64,000 bases of DNA from Chitinophaga agri (GTDB lineage: Bacteria; Bacteroidota; Bacteroidia; Chitinophagales; Chitinophagaceae), in contig NZ_CP048113.1 of NCBI RefSeq assembly GCF_010093065.1, forward strand, positions 7,086,001 to 7,150,000, read 5' to 3'. The translations under genes and the position numbers were made by a program. Shown piece by piece: positions 1 through 8,013 of the stretch (position 1 is the stretch's first letter; each line of letters starts with the position of its first letter). The notes beneath the pieces were generated by a model. The model saw only the letters and a list, made by a program, of their open reading frames with translations, was not told the DNA's origin and searched no databases.

Positions 1-2
1 AC

Positions 3-134
3 AGGAACGTTGTACAGGATATTGAACACTACTTCAATCGCAGACTCGTTGTCAAAACTACCTGTAAGACACCCGATAAGATCATTATCAGCCGCCTGAA
101 AGCACAGGATTTTCTCCGCTGGATGGAGCAGTGA
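3..134 (+). CDS. LytTR-type response regulator, C-terminal fragment
   Basis: The window opens inside a gene; only its last 43 codons are visible, ending in TGA at 132-134. The readable tail (NRRLVVKTTCKTPDKIII then SRLKAQDFLRWMEQ) matches the end of a LytTR DNA-binding domain, with its basic beta strands and the closing 'R...FLxWM' helix. Such proteins are usually cytoplasmic two-component response regulators with an N-terminal receiver domain, which would lie outside the window. No kinase partner is visible here, so the signal it responds to cannot be judged. Confidence 0.6.
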   Translation, partial: RNVVQDIEHYFNRRLVVKTTCKTPDKIIISRLKAQDFLRWMEQ

Positions 135-230
135 GTTCCCTCTCTGGCATTTCGTTTGTGTTTTTGATCATTTCATCACCCCATATGTCTCTCTCATAGT
201 AATAAAGGGAAAGAGGATAACGGGATCATC

Positions 231-238
231 TAGCTTTG
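231..238 (+). promoter_or_regulatory. -7 promoter element for the RND efflux operon
   Basis: TAGCTTTG is a perfect match to the Bacteroidota -7 consensus TAnnTTTG. It lies 62 bp before the ATG of the TolC-like gene, which would give a leader of about 55 nt. No clear TTTG -33 element is seen at the usual spacing, so the promoter may be weak or activator-dependent. Confidence 0.5.
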
Positions 239-300
239 CTGGCAATTACTGACTGGCCGCCTCTTATAGCGGCCGGACAGGGCTTTATGCAGTTTAATAT

Positions 301-1638
301 ATGAGTAAAAGACTATTAATTACGGCACTTACGTTACTACCATCCTGGCTATTCGGGCAATCGGTCTGGACACTACGTAGCTGCATCGAGTACGGTATAA
401 AGAACAACCGTAACAGTGTGATCTACGACAACGAAAAGAAAGCAGCTGACGCGCAGGCGAAGGAAGCGCTCGCCGCCTATCTGCCCGCTGTCAGCCTGAA
501 TGGTACCCTGGACGACAACCTGAAAGTACAGCAAACAGTCATCCCGGCAGGGGTGTTCGGCCCTGAGGATATCCGTGTCGCATTCACTAAGAAGTTCAAT
601 ACCAATGGGTCGGCGCAGCTGGATCAGACCATTTACGATCAGTCCCTGATCATCGGCCTGAAAGCCAATAAGTTCAATAAGCAACAGGCAGCGCTTAACC
701 AGAGAAAGAGCGAAGAGACGATCATCTACAACATCACCAATGCGTATTACCAGATCTTCATTTACAGGGAGCAACTCGGTATGCTGAGGACCAATCTGGA
801 GAAATACCAGCAGCAGATGAACGTTACCTCACAGCGTGTAAATAAGGGGACAACCCTGCAAAAGGAACTGGACAAGGTAACTGTTGACTATAACAATACG
901 ATGTCTCAGATCGTGGTGTCAGAAAGTAATATCACGCTCTCGGAGAACCAGCTGAAGTATGAAATGGGATATCCTATCAAAGATCCGTTGACCGTAGATA
1001 GTGCCGCCGTAGCAGGCAATCTGCATGTAGTGGCACCGGCACTGGCGGAAAATAATATCTTTTCGGCCCACACCCGTACAGACTATCAGTTGTCACAGGT
1101 CAACGCCGCACTCCTGGATATCGACCAGCGACGTATCAAAGCAGGGATCTATCCACGTCTGACTGCCTACGCACGTTATGGTGCTGTTGGTTTTGGTGAT
1201 AATCTGGGGCAGTCCTTCTCTACCATGAGCAGCTACGCCGCTGTCGGATTGAAACTCAGCTTCCCTTTACTGGATTTCTTTAAGCGGAATGCCCAGTACA
1301 CCCAGGCAAAATACAAACAGCTGAATGCCGTGGAACAGCTGAAACTGGATGAAGGTAAATATCAGCTGGAATATGAGAACGCCAAAACGAAGTTGCTGAA
1401 GGAACAAAGTAACGTCGAGAATAATAAACGAAATATAGATCTCGCGAAGTCTGTATTTGATGTGACCAACCTGCAGTACGAAAAAGGTACAACAGATATG
1501 ACCGACTGGATCAATGCACAGAATTCAGTAAAGGAAGCGCAGAACAACTATCTCAATTCACTTTATAACCTCATTCTCGCCAGACTTGAACTGGAGAAGA
1601 CAGCAGGTACCTTAAAGACTTTTTATACCGCTTTATAA
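301..1638 (+). CDS. TolC-family outer membrane efflux protein
   Basis: Outer-membrane exit duct of a tripartite RND pump. The 445-residue protein starts with a signal peptide (residues 1-20, hydrophobic core then LFGQ) and has the two long alpha-helical OEP repeats typical of TolC: residues 25-230 and 250-440, rich in Gln, Asn and Lys heptads, with the aromatic beta segments between them (for example YPRLTAYARYGAVGFGDN near residue 280). The length is normal for the family. It is the first gene of a three-gene operon; the adaptor begins 8 bp after its stop. The substrate cannot be read from the sequence. Confidence 0.9.
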   Translation: MSKRLLITALTLLPSWLFGQSVWTLRSCIEYGIKNNRNSVIYDNEKKAADAQAKEALAAYLPAVSLNGTLDDNLKVQQTVIPAGVFGPEDIRVAFTKKFNTNGSAQLDQTIYDQSLIIGLKANKFNKQQAALNQRKSEETIIYNITNAYYQIFIYREQLGMLRTNLEKYQQQMNVTSQRVNKGTTLQKELDKVTVDYNNTMSQIVVSESNITLSENQLKYEMGYPIKDPLTVDSAAVAGNLHVVAPALAENNIFSAHTRTDYQLSQVNAALLDIDQRRIKAGIYPRLTAYARYGAVGFGDNLGQSFSTMSSYAAVGLKLSFPLLDFFKRNAQYTQAKYKQLNAVEQLKLDEGKYQLEYENAKTKLLKEQSNVENNKRNIDLAKSVFDVTNLQYEKGTTDMTDWINAQNSVKEAQNNYLNSLYNLILARLELEKTAGTLKTFYTAL

Positions 1639-1646
1639 ATCAGCAC

Positions 1647-2705
1647 ATGAAGGCCAGATATATTACCATCATTATTGTCATAGCGATCGTTGGACTGATC
1701 GTTTTTAAACTCGCTGCGAATAAGCGAAAACTGAATGAAAAGAATACACCGGCGCCCGTTGCCGCAGTACGTATTCCTGTAAAGGTGGCGAAAGTGACCG
1801 AACAGCTGTTTGAGATCAGCATACTCAAAACAGGTAACCTGGCGCCATTTAAAGAAGCCAAAGCAGTGGCCATGTCAGGTGGCACCTTGCTGAAAGTCAA
1901 CTTTGAGCTGGGTGATAAAGTAAAACAGGGACAGGTCCTCGCGGTGACTGATACCCGTCTCGCGCAACTGGAATTACAGAAGGCAGAGACCAATGTAATG
2001 AAGCTGCGTAATGACCTGAACGTGTACACTGAGTTGCTCGCCGGAAAAGCTGCGACACAGGAAAAGGTGAATGAGATCAGACAGAACTATGAAAATGCAG
2101 TGAACCAGGTACAGCAGGCGAAGAAGAATGTGGCAGATGCCGCTATCCTCGCGCCTACCAGTGGTGTGATCGCTTCCAAAAAAGTAGAACAGGGCATGTT
2201 CGTGAATGCGGGTACAGAACTGGCTTCTATTGTCAATCTGTCGCGTGCAAAGGTGCAGGTGAACCTGACGGAAGCAGAGGTATATAAAGTGAAAGAAGGC
2301 CAACAGGTGAAGATCACCACAGATGTATATCCGGGTAAAACATTCAATGGTGCTATCAGCTTTATCAGTCCGCAGGCGGATGACGCGCATAACTACCTGG
2401 TAGAGATCCTCATTGGCAACGAAGAAGATGCACTGCTCAGGTCCGGTACTTTTGTGTATGTTGATTTCTCCAGAAAAACAGAACAACAGGTACTGGTGAT
2501 CCCAAGAGATGCACTGACAGAAAGTGTGAAAGATGCTTCCGTATACGTTTTGCAGGATAGCATTGTACGTCAGCGTACGATACAGACCGGCGCCGATGTG
2601 AACGGAATGGTACAGGTGCTCAGTGGCCTGAAAGCAGGTGAGCAGGTGGTGACATCTGGTCAGATTAATTTAAAGGATGGTAGCACTGTCAGTGTCTCCA
2701 AATAA
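1647..2705 (+). CDS. RND efflux periplasmic adaptor (membrane fusion protein)
   Basis: Links the inner-membrane pump to the TolC channel. The 352-residue protein has one N-terminal membrane anchor (residues 4-23) and no lipobox cysteine. It then shows the first half of a lipoyl domain (LLKVNFELGDKVKQGQVLAV, about 80-99), an alpha-helical hairpin (105-160), the second lipoyl half (APTSGVIASKKVEQGMFVNA), a beta-barrel domain, and a membrane-proximal C-terminal domain ending in LKAGEQVVTSGQINLKDG. These are the parts of the HlyD/AcrA family in order. It is followed 14 bp later by the pump gene. Confidence 0.93.
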   Translation: MKARYITIIIVIAIVGLIVFKLAANKRKLNEKNTPAPVAAVRIPVKVAKVTEQLFEISILKTGNLAPFKEAKAVAMSGGTLLKVNFELGDKVKQGQVLAVTDTRLAQLELQKAETNVMKLRNDLNVYTELLAGKAATQEKVNEIRQNYENAVNQVQQAKKNVADAAILAPTSGVIASKKVEQGMFVNAGTELASIVNLSRAKVQVNLTEAEVYKVKEGQQVKITTDVYPGKTFNGAISFISPQADDAHNYLVEILIGNEEDALLRSGTFVYVDFSRKTEQQVLVIPRDALTESVKDASVYVLQDSIVRQRTIQTGADVNGMVQVLSGLKAGEQVVTSGQINLKDGSTVSVSK

Positions 2706-2719
2706 AAATATGCTCGCTT

Positions 2720-5700
2720 ATGTCAATAGCAGAAGTTGCCGTAAAACGGCCTTTACTGATCATTGTGATATTTACGGTGCTTATTCTCTTTGGGATGATA
2801 AGCTACAAGAAATTAAACTATAATCTCCTTCCGAAAATTGAAGTACCTACCGTTACCGTAAGTACGGTATATCCCGGTGCTTCTGCTTCCGAAGTAGAAT
2901 CGTCCGTTACTAAAAAACTCGAAGATGTATTTGCGTCTATAGAAGGGCTGGATAAGATCAACTCTACTTCACAGGAAGGCGTTTCACAGATCATTATCTC
3001 TTTCAAGAGTGGAACAGATATAGATGAAGCACAATCGAACGTACAACGTAAGGCAGATCAGGCGTTGAATGATCTGCCCGATGATGCGGACCGCCCCCTG
3101 GTGAACAAGGTTAACCTGGAAGAAGTACCGGTGATACGTGCTGGTGTGACGTCTAATATGACGCCCGCCAGTCTCTATGAGTTTGTTGATAAACAACTGC
3201 GTCCCGTATTACAGAACGTGGCTGGCGTCGGCCAGGTGAACATCATCGGTGGTGATGAAAGACAGATCCAGATCAATGTTGATCAGCGCAAATTATTTGC
3301 CTACGGATTAAGCATCTCGGATGTGTCGAATGCGGTGAATAATGCAAACCAGTCTTTTCCGGCGGGTAGTATTGAAACAAGAGACCAGCAGTTCACCATC
3401 CAGTACGATGCGAATGTAACCTCTGTACAGCAGCTGAGTGACCTGATCATCAGACAGCAGCCTGGCAAGGGGAGTATTTATCTGAGAGATGTCGCTGAAG
3501 TAGTGGATGCGACTGCAAAGGCTACTGCGATCAACCATATTAATGGATTACCTTCTATCGGTATCCAGATCATCAAACAGTCTGACGCGAATGCGGTGAA
3601 TGTGAGCAAGCAGGTAAAAGCCGCCTTCGAAAATATCGAACAGCAGTACAAAAATAACGCACTGAAGTTTACTATTTCTACGGACCAGTCCACCTATACC
3701 CTCCGCTCCGCTGATGCTGTGATGGAAGACCTGGTGCTGGCAGTAGTGATCGTAGGTGTGGTGATGCTGGCCTTTCTGCATAGTTTCAGAAGCTCCATGT
3801 TCGTGATGGTGGCCCTGCCATCCTCCATGATCCCGACATTCATTGCAATGTACCTGCTGGGATTCTCGCTGAACCTGATGACGCTGATGGCATTGTCACT
3901 GGTAGTAGGTATCCTGGTGGATGACTCTATCGTGGTACTGGAGAATATTTACCGGCACCTGGAAATGGGGTCGGACAGAAGGACTGCTGCACTGGAAGGG
4001 CGTAATGAGATCGGCTTCACAGCTATGGCCATCACGTTAGTGGATGTGGTGGTATTCCTGCCACTGGCCATGTCAGGCGGTATTATCGGCGCGATCCTGA
4101 AGGAGTTCTCTTTAGTTGTGGTATTCTCTACATTGATGAGTCTTTTTGTATCATTCACGGTAACGCCGATGTTGGCTAGCCGTTTCGGCAGACTGGAACA
4201 TATGGATCCGAAGAGCTGGTGGGGCAAGGCGAACCTGGGTTTTGAAAGCCTCATTGACAGGTTAAAGGAGAACTATGCCCACATGCTGCAGGTGATGTTA
4301 GGTAAGAAGCGCTGGTTGTTATCAGGTGTCATTGTATTGATCATCGGTTCTGTTATGCTGATCGCAAAAGGATTTATCGGTGCTGCCTTTATTCCTTCCG
4401 GTGACCAGGGAGAACTGAACATCAACCTGGAACTGAATCCATCTGCAAATATCTACCAGACGAATATGCTCACGCAGGAAGTGGAACAGCTTATCATGAA
4501 GCGTCCTGAGGTAGATAAAGTCTTTTCCAGTATCGGTTTTGTAAGTGGAAGTGTGGCTGGTACCAGCAATAATGCGAATCGCGCGGAACTGGCGGTGACG
4601 CTGAAAGATGCCAAAGAGAGAAGCATGACTGCCGAGCAGTTTGGTATCATGATGCAGCGCGAACTGGCAGCGGCGGTACCAGGTGTGAAGGTAACGGCTT
4701 CTCCGACCTCTATCTCCGGTAATGCCAATGCAGCCCCCATCCAGATCGCCATTAAAGGTGTGGATCTGAAGGCAGTACGTTCGGTGGCAGAGCAATACAT
4801 GAAACAGGTGATGAGTGTGCCGGGAACACAATTTGTGCAATTGTCTGTAAAAGATCCGAAACAGCAGATAGAAGTAAAGCTGGACAGAGAGAAAATGACC
4901 TTGCTGGGTTTAAATGCCAGCCAGGTGGGCGGCGCACTACAGAATGCATTCAGTGGGAATGATAAAAGTAAGTTCAAACAGGGAGGTAACGAATACGACA
5001 TCCTGGTGAGCCTTGACAGGTACGACCGGTCTAACATCAATGATGTAAGGAACCTGACCTTCTCCAATAACAACGGGGAGCGTTTTATCCTAAGTCAGTT
5101 TGCCGATGTAAGAGAAACGATGGGAGAGAGTGTGCTGGAAAGAAGTGACCGCATGAACTCTATCAACGTGAATGCGAACGTGGCTGGCCGGCCGACAGGT
5201 ACAGTAGCGGAAGACATCAAAAAGAAAGTCGCGTCGATTCAGTTGCCACAGGGTGTCACCGTGGAATACCTGGGTGATGTAAAGAACCAGGGAGATGCAT
5301 TTGAGAGTCTGGGACTGGCATTGATCACAGCGATCCTGCTGGTGTACCTGATCATGGTGGCGTTGTATGAGAGTGTGATCTATCCATTCGTGGTGTTATT
5401 CTCTATACCAGTCGCACTGATCGGTGCGTTGCTGGCACTTGCCTTATCCATGGAAACATTGAACATCTTCTCCATCATTGGGGTGATCATGTTGCTGGGT
5501 TTGGTGTCAAAGAATGCGATCCTGATCGTCGATTTTACCAATCAGCTGAAAGAAGAAGGACGTCCGGTGAGAGAGGCGTTAATTGAAGCCGGTAAGGAAC
5601 GTTTGCGACCTATCCTGATGACAACACTGGCGATGATCCTGGGGATGCTGCCTATCGCACTCGCTACAGGCGCAGGTTCAGAGATCAAAAATGGTATGGC

Positions 5701-5839
5701 CTGGGTGATCATCGGCGGGCTGACCAGCTCTATGATCCTGACCTTATTCGTAGTGCCGGCGATGTACCTGATCATTGAGAAATGGAAGAACCGTTTCCAG
5801 AAAAAGAGCCCTCCTGAAGCAAAGTTAAGTACTACCTGA
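2720..5839 (+). CDS. RND multidrug efflux transporter (HAE-1/AcrB-like permease)
   Basis: Inner-membrane proton-driven pump of 1039 residues, the usual length for hydrophobe/amphiphile RND proteins. It begins with the short cytoplasmic helix IAEVAVKRPLL and TM1. There are two large periplasmic loops (about 35-335 and 560-860) and twelve membrane helices. The proton-relay signature in TM4 is intact (VGILVDDSIVVLENIYRH, with the DD pair), and the TM11-12 block contains GMLPIALATGAG. It forms a complete tripartite system with the two genes upstream. No local regulator gene is adjacent except the truncated LytTR protein. Substrate is unknown. Confidence 0.95.
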   Translation: MSIAEVAVKRPLLIIVIFTVLILFGMISYKKLNYNLLPKIEVPTVTVSTVYPGASASEVESSVTKKLEDVFASIEGLDKINSTSQEGVSQIIISFKSGTDIDEAQSNVQRKADQALNDLPDDADRPLVNKVNLEEVPVIRAGVTSNMTPASLYEFVDKQLRPVLQNVAGVGQVNIIGGDERQIQINVDQRKLFAYGLSISDVSNAVNNANQSFPAGSIETRDQQFTIQYDANVTSVQQLSDLIIRQQPGKGSIYLRDVAEVVDATAKATAINHINGLPSIGIQIIKQSDANAVNVSKQVKAAFENIEQQYKNNALKFTISTDQSTYTLRSADAVMEDLVLAVVIVGVVMLAFLHSFRSSMFVMVALPSSMIPTFIAMYLLGFSLNLMTLMALSLVVGILVDDSIVVLENIYRHLEMGSDRRTAALEGRNEIGFTAMAITLVDVVVFLPLAMSGGIIGAILKEFSLVVVFSTLMSLFVSFTVTPMLASRFGRLEHMDPKSWWGKANLGFESLIDRLKENYAHMLQVMLGKKRWLLSGVIVLIIGSVMLIAKGFIGAAFIPSGDQGELNINLELNPSANIYQTNMLTQEVEQLIMKRPEVDKVFSSIGFVSGSVAGTSNNANRAELAVTLKDAKERSMTAEQFGIMMQRELAAAVPGVKVTASPTSISGNANAAPIQIAIKGVDLKAVRSVAEQYMKQVMSVPGTQFVQLSVKDPKQQIEVKLDREKMTLLGLNASQVGGALQNAFSGNDKSKFKQGGNEYDILVSLDRYDRSNINDVRNLTFSNNNGERFILSQFADVRETMGESVLERSDRMNSINVNANVAGRPTGTVAEDIKKKVASIQLPQGVTVEYLGDVKNQGDAFESLGLALITAILLVYLIMVALYESVIYPFVVLFSIPVALIGALLALALSMETLNIFSIIGVIMLLGLVSKNAILIVDFTNQLKEEGRPVREALIEAGKERLRPILMTTLAMILGMLPIALATGAGSEIKNGMAWVIIGGLTSSMILTLFVVPAMYLIIEKWKNRFQKKSPPEAKLSTT

Positions 5840-5863
5840 TCCATCTCCGGATGACAGATAAAC

Positions 5864-5900
5864 AGCAGCTGAAGCGGTATGACGACTGTCTTCAGCTGCT
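5864..5900 (+). terminator. Putative terminator of the RND operon
   Basis: An 11-bp perfect stem (AGCAGCTGAAG / CTTCAGCTGCT) with a 15-nt loop starts 25 bp after the pump stop codon. The T-tract behind it is poor, so termination efficiency is uncertain. Confidence 0.45.
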
Positions 5901-5940
5901 TTGATCCATTCCTTTACCATAACATTGAAATGCATATCTG

Positions 5941-6191
5941 ATGAAGTCATCTCTGTACTTCAGTTTTTTCGCGCTTTTGATTTCACAGCAATCGAGGACC
6001 TTAAAACTGGTCCGGGCATGGAGTTTCGTGTGAATAAGCTACTGATGATAGGTGTGAACGCAGGTGTACTGACACCAGTGCTTTCCCGGCAGTTTAAACG
6101 GAATACTTCCTCTGATAAATATTTTCTTTCCAACAGGATCAGTACAATTCCCTATGGGAATGTAACGATATTGTTACTGCCATTCCTGTAG
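5941..6191 (+). pseudogene. Possible remnant of an exported beta-barrel-type protein
   Basis: An ATG at 5941 opens a short frame with a signal-peptide-like start (MKSSLYFSFFALLISQQS) that stops after about 27 codons. A different frame then continues to TAG at 6189-6191 with alternating hydrophobic stretches (VNKLLMIGVNAGVLTP and IPYGNVTILLLPFL) of the kind seen in small outer-membrane barrel proteins. This pattern suggests a gene broken by frameshift and deletion. No family could be named and the whole stretch may be noise; there is no good ribosome-binding or promoter signal for either frame. Confidence 0.25.
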
Positions 6192-6367
6192 ACAACTGAG
6201 ATGGCTTATTCTTCCGGCTTATGATATGGTCAGTTTATCCGGCATTATGTACAGTTCAGTTGATTTATTTCTGTCGGATAGGATAAACGAATAATATTTG
6301 CAGCTCACTTAAGTTATAAAAGACGTATACAGTATTACAATAAAGTGTGACAGTTGTAGGTTTGAAC

Positions 6368-6402
6368 AAACCGGCTCAATCCTGAGCCGGTTTTATTTTT
6401 TT
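6368..6402 (+). terminator. Strong rho-independent terminator
   Basis: Stem AAACCGGCTC / GAGCCGGTTT with a 6-nt loop followed by a T-rich tail (TATTTTTTT). It is about 530 bp after the RND pump and 180 bp after the decayed frame, so it may end a read-through transcript or a short RNA that starts in 6290-6310, where the AT-rich stretch contains a TAnnnTTTG-like sequence. On the other strand it would also act as a hairpin downstream of the MutS genes, although its opposite side is less T-rich. Confidence 0.75.
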
Positions 6403-6430
6403 ATAGATTCAGGGTATAGTCAGATACTAG

Positions 6431-6525
6431 TATTGTATTCGTTATGGTAAGCTTTCTCCTCCGTTTCTCCTCCGTTTTAAAACGGAGGAGAAACGGAGGA
6501 GAAAGCTTACTTAGTGAATACAATA
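6431..6525. repeat. Long inverted repeat with a 64-bp perfect palindromic core
   Basis: Positions 6447-6478 and 6479-6510 are perfect reverse complements of 32 bp with no spacer. Each arm contains the 11-mer TTTCTCCTCCG or its complement twice in tandem. Outside a short mismatched stretch, TATTGTATTC (6431-6440) pairs with GAATACAATA (6516-6525), extending the structure to 95 bp. It sits between the terminator at 6368-6402 and the convergent end of the MutS operon. It could be a MITE-like or recombination-derived element; no transposase or target-site duplication was recognised. Confidence 0.85.
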
Positions 6526-6570
6526 TCCCATCCGGGCCGAACGACATGGCCCGCAGAACGGCCCGTAAAA

Positions 6571-6633
6571 TTTTCGTCACCACGAATCCCGGTTTTGTCA
6601 CCCTGTTTTCGGGTTCTGTCACCTTTGTCTGAA
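6571..6633. repeat. Three degenerate 21-bp direct repeats
   Basis: The hexamer GTCACC occurs at 6576, 6597 and 6618, exactly 21 bp apart, each time preceded by a TT-rich block (TTTTC, TTTT, TTCT). The period is two helical turns, and also seven codons, so the array could be a set of protein-binding sites or the residue of a heptad-coding sequence. It lies within 110 bp of the end of the second MutS gene. Confidence 0.55.
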
Positions 6634-6739
6634 AGCGTGGGCATATTATGGGTAATATTGGGCCATGACGCGACCGGTATAGATAACGTAGTGGCAGTCA
6701 CAGGAAGCCCGCAGGCGTGTATAGTTGTAAATACGCCTG

Positions 6740-8011
6740 TCAGCTTTCCAGCAGCTCAAGTATCTGCTCATTTTCAATGATGGTCATGCCATGCCGGTCA
6801 CTGGTAATACCTTCCGTCAGCCGATAGGTATACCTGGGTTTTGCACCGTCCAGTAAAGTTGGCAGGTAAGTAAACTGCAGATTGGCATGCGTCTGTAATG
6901 CCTGCCCTACTTCGATAATATGTGTAGAGATCAGGAAGAAGCAGTTGCTATAGCGTGCGAATGCGGTTGTTACAGCCAGTGTGGCATCATAGGCATCTTT
7001 TACGTTAGTGCCTTTGAACAGTTCATCAAAGATCACAACCAGATTTTTGCCACTGCTCACTTCCGTTGCGACCTGTTTAACCCGCAGTACTTCCGCATAG
7101 AAATGACTGTATCCCATATTCAGGTTATCAGGCACATTGATAGAAGAATACAGGCCGTCACGGACAGAGAACTCCATGTTGGCAGCAGCTACCGGGAACC
7201 CCATGTGGCCCAGGTACAGTGCGATGCCGAATGATTTCATCAGTGTCGATTTTCCGGCCATGTTAGCGCCTGTAAGGAAGATGACATTGGAGCGGCTGTC
7301 CAGTGAGATCGCATTGGCAATACCGGCATCTAATGCAGGGTGGCGTAGTCCCGTGGTATGAAATATATTACGCGAAGCGGGTAGTGCCGTTGCGTAGTGA
7401 AATCCACGCTGGCGGGCCACATCACTGACCGCGATGTATACATCCAGCTGGTAAATGCCCTGTAGTAGTTGTTCCATCTGCGCCGACAGGCGGTGTCGCA
7501 GCTGGCGGTCGTAATAGGCGATTGTCCACACAGAAAGTTCTTTGACATTACTGAGCCAGGTAAGATCCGATAATACCTGGCGCCATAGTGCAGCTTCTTC
7601 ATAGTTATTCAACTGTTGGAGGAAGCTTTTGAAAGTACGTAGTAGATGGAGGGTAGCCATTAGTCCTTTGCGTAGCTGTTCATATTCTTCATCATGAAGG
7701 AATGCATTCAGCCGTTTTCTGAGGATGGATGGAAGGCCGGCTGCCCCACTCATGGTCAGGTAGTTTTCTGCTGCCTGTACATCACTGCTACTGAAGGGGA
7801 ATGTTAACCGCTGTTCCTGGAAGTACCGGAAGGTCGCACTGCGATGGTTGATCGCATCCGGATCAGTAAGGGGCTGCTGGAACATTTGTTCCAGCAGTCG
7901 TTCCCCTCCGGTGGTTTTGATTCTACTAAAAAGTTGATAAATGGAATTCGGTTTGAATTTACCAGTCAGGTTCAGGTCTTCCAGTGTCTGCTTATCAGCT
8001 TTAAAACTCAT
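6740..8011 (-). CDS. MutS-family ATPase, core and ATPase domains only (paralogue B)
   Basis: A 423-residue protein made of the MutS lever/clamp core (about 1-220, opening with DKQTLEDLNLTGKF and SIYQLFSRIKTTGGERLLEQ) and the MutS ABC-type ATPase (about 225-423). The Walker A site is GANMAGKST near residue 250, Walker B is VVIFDELFKGTN near 325, and the switch histidine is in ISTHIIEV near 360. The mismatch-recognition domain I (with its Phe-x-Glu motif), the connector domain II and any Smr nuclease domain are all missing. It is therefore not the housekeeping mismatch-repair MutS (about 860 residues) but a short MutS-related ATPase of unknown role. It begins 2 bp after the stop of a paralogue, which suggests translational coupling and perhaps a heterodimer. 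Confidence 0.85.
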   Translation of the reverse strand: MSFKADKQTLEDLNLTGKFKPNSIYQLFSRIKTTGGERLLEQMFQQPLTDPDAINHRSATFRYFQEQRLTFPFSSSDVQAAENYLTMSGAAGLPSILRKRLNAFLHDEEYEQLRKGLMATLHLLRTFKSFLQQLNNYEEAALWRQVLSDLTWLSNVKELSVWTIAYYDRQLRHRLSAQMEQLLQGIYQLDVYIAVSDVARQRGFHYATALPASRNIFHTTGLRHPALDAGIANAISLDSRSNVIFLTGANMAGKSTLMKSFGIALYLGHMGFPVAAANMEFSVRDGLYSSINVPDNLNMGYSHFYAEVLRVKQVATEVSSGKNLVVIFDELFKGTNVKDAYDATLAVTTAFARYSNCFFLISTHIIEVGQALQTHANLQFTYLPTLLDGAKPRYTYRLTEGITSDRHGMTIIENEQILELLES

Positions 8012-8013
8012 AC

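Noticed and set aside
5901..5940. Open frame starting with TTG at 5901
   Set aside because: The start codon directly follows the hairpin stem after the RND operon and the first residues are unrelated to the readable remnant; only the later part is kept as a possible pseudogene.
6401..6780. Several short open frames with heptad-like repeats across the palindrome and 21-bp repeats
   Set aside because: They exist because the DNA repeats have a period divisible by three; both strands show them and none resembles a protein or has a start signal.
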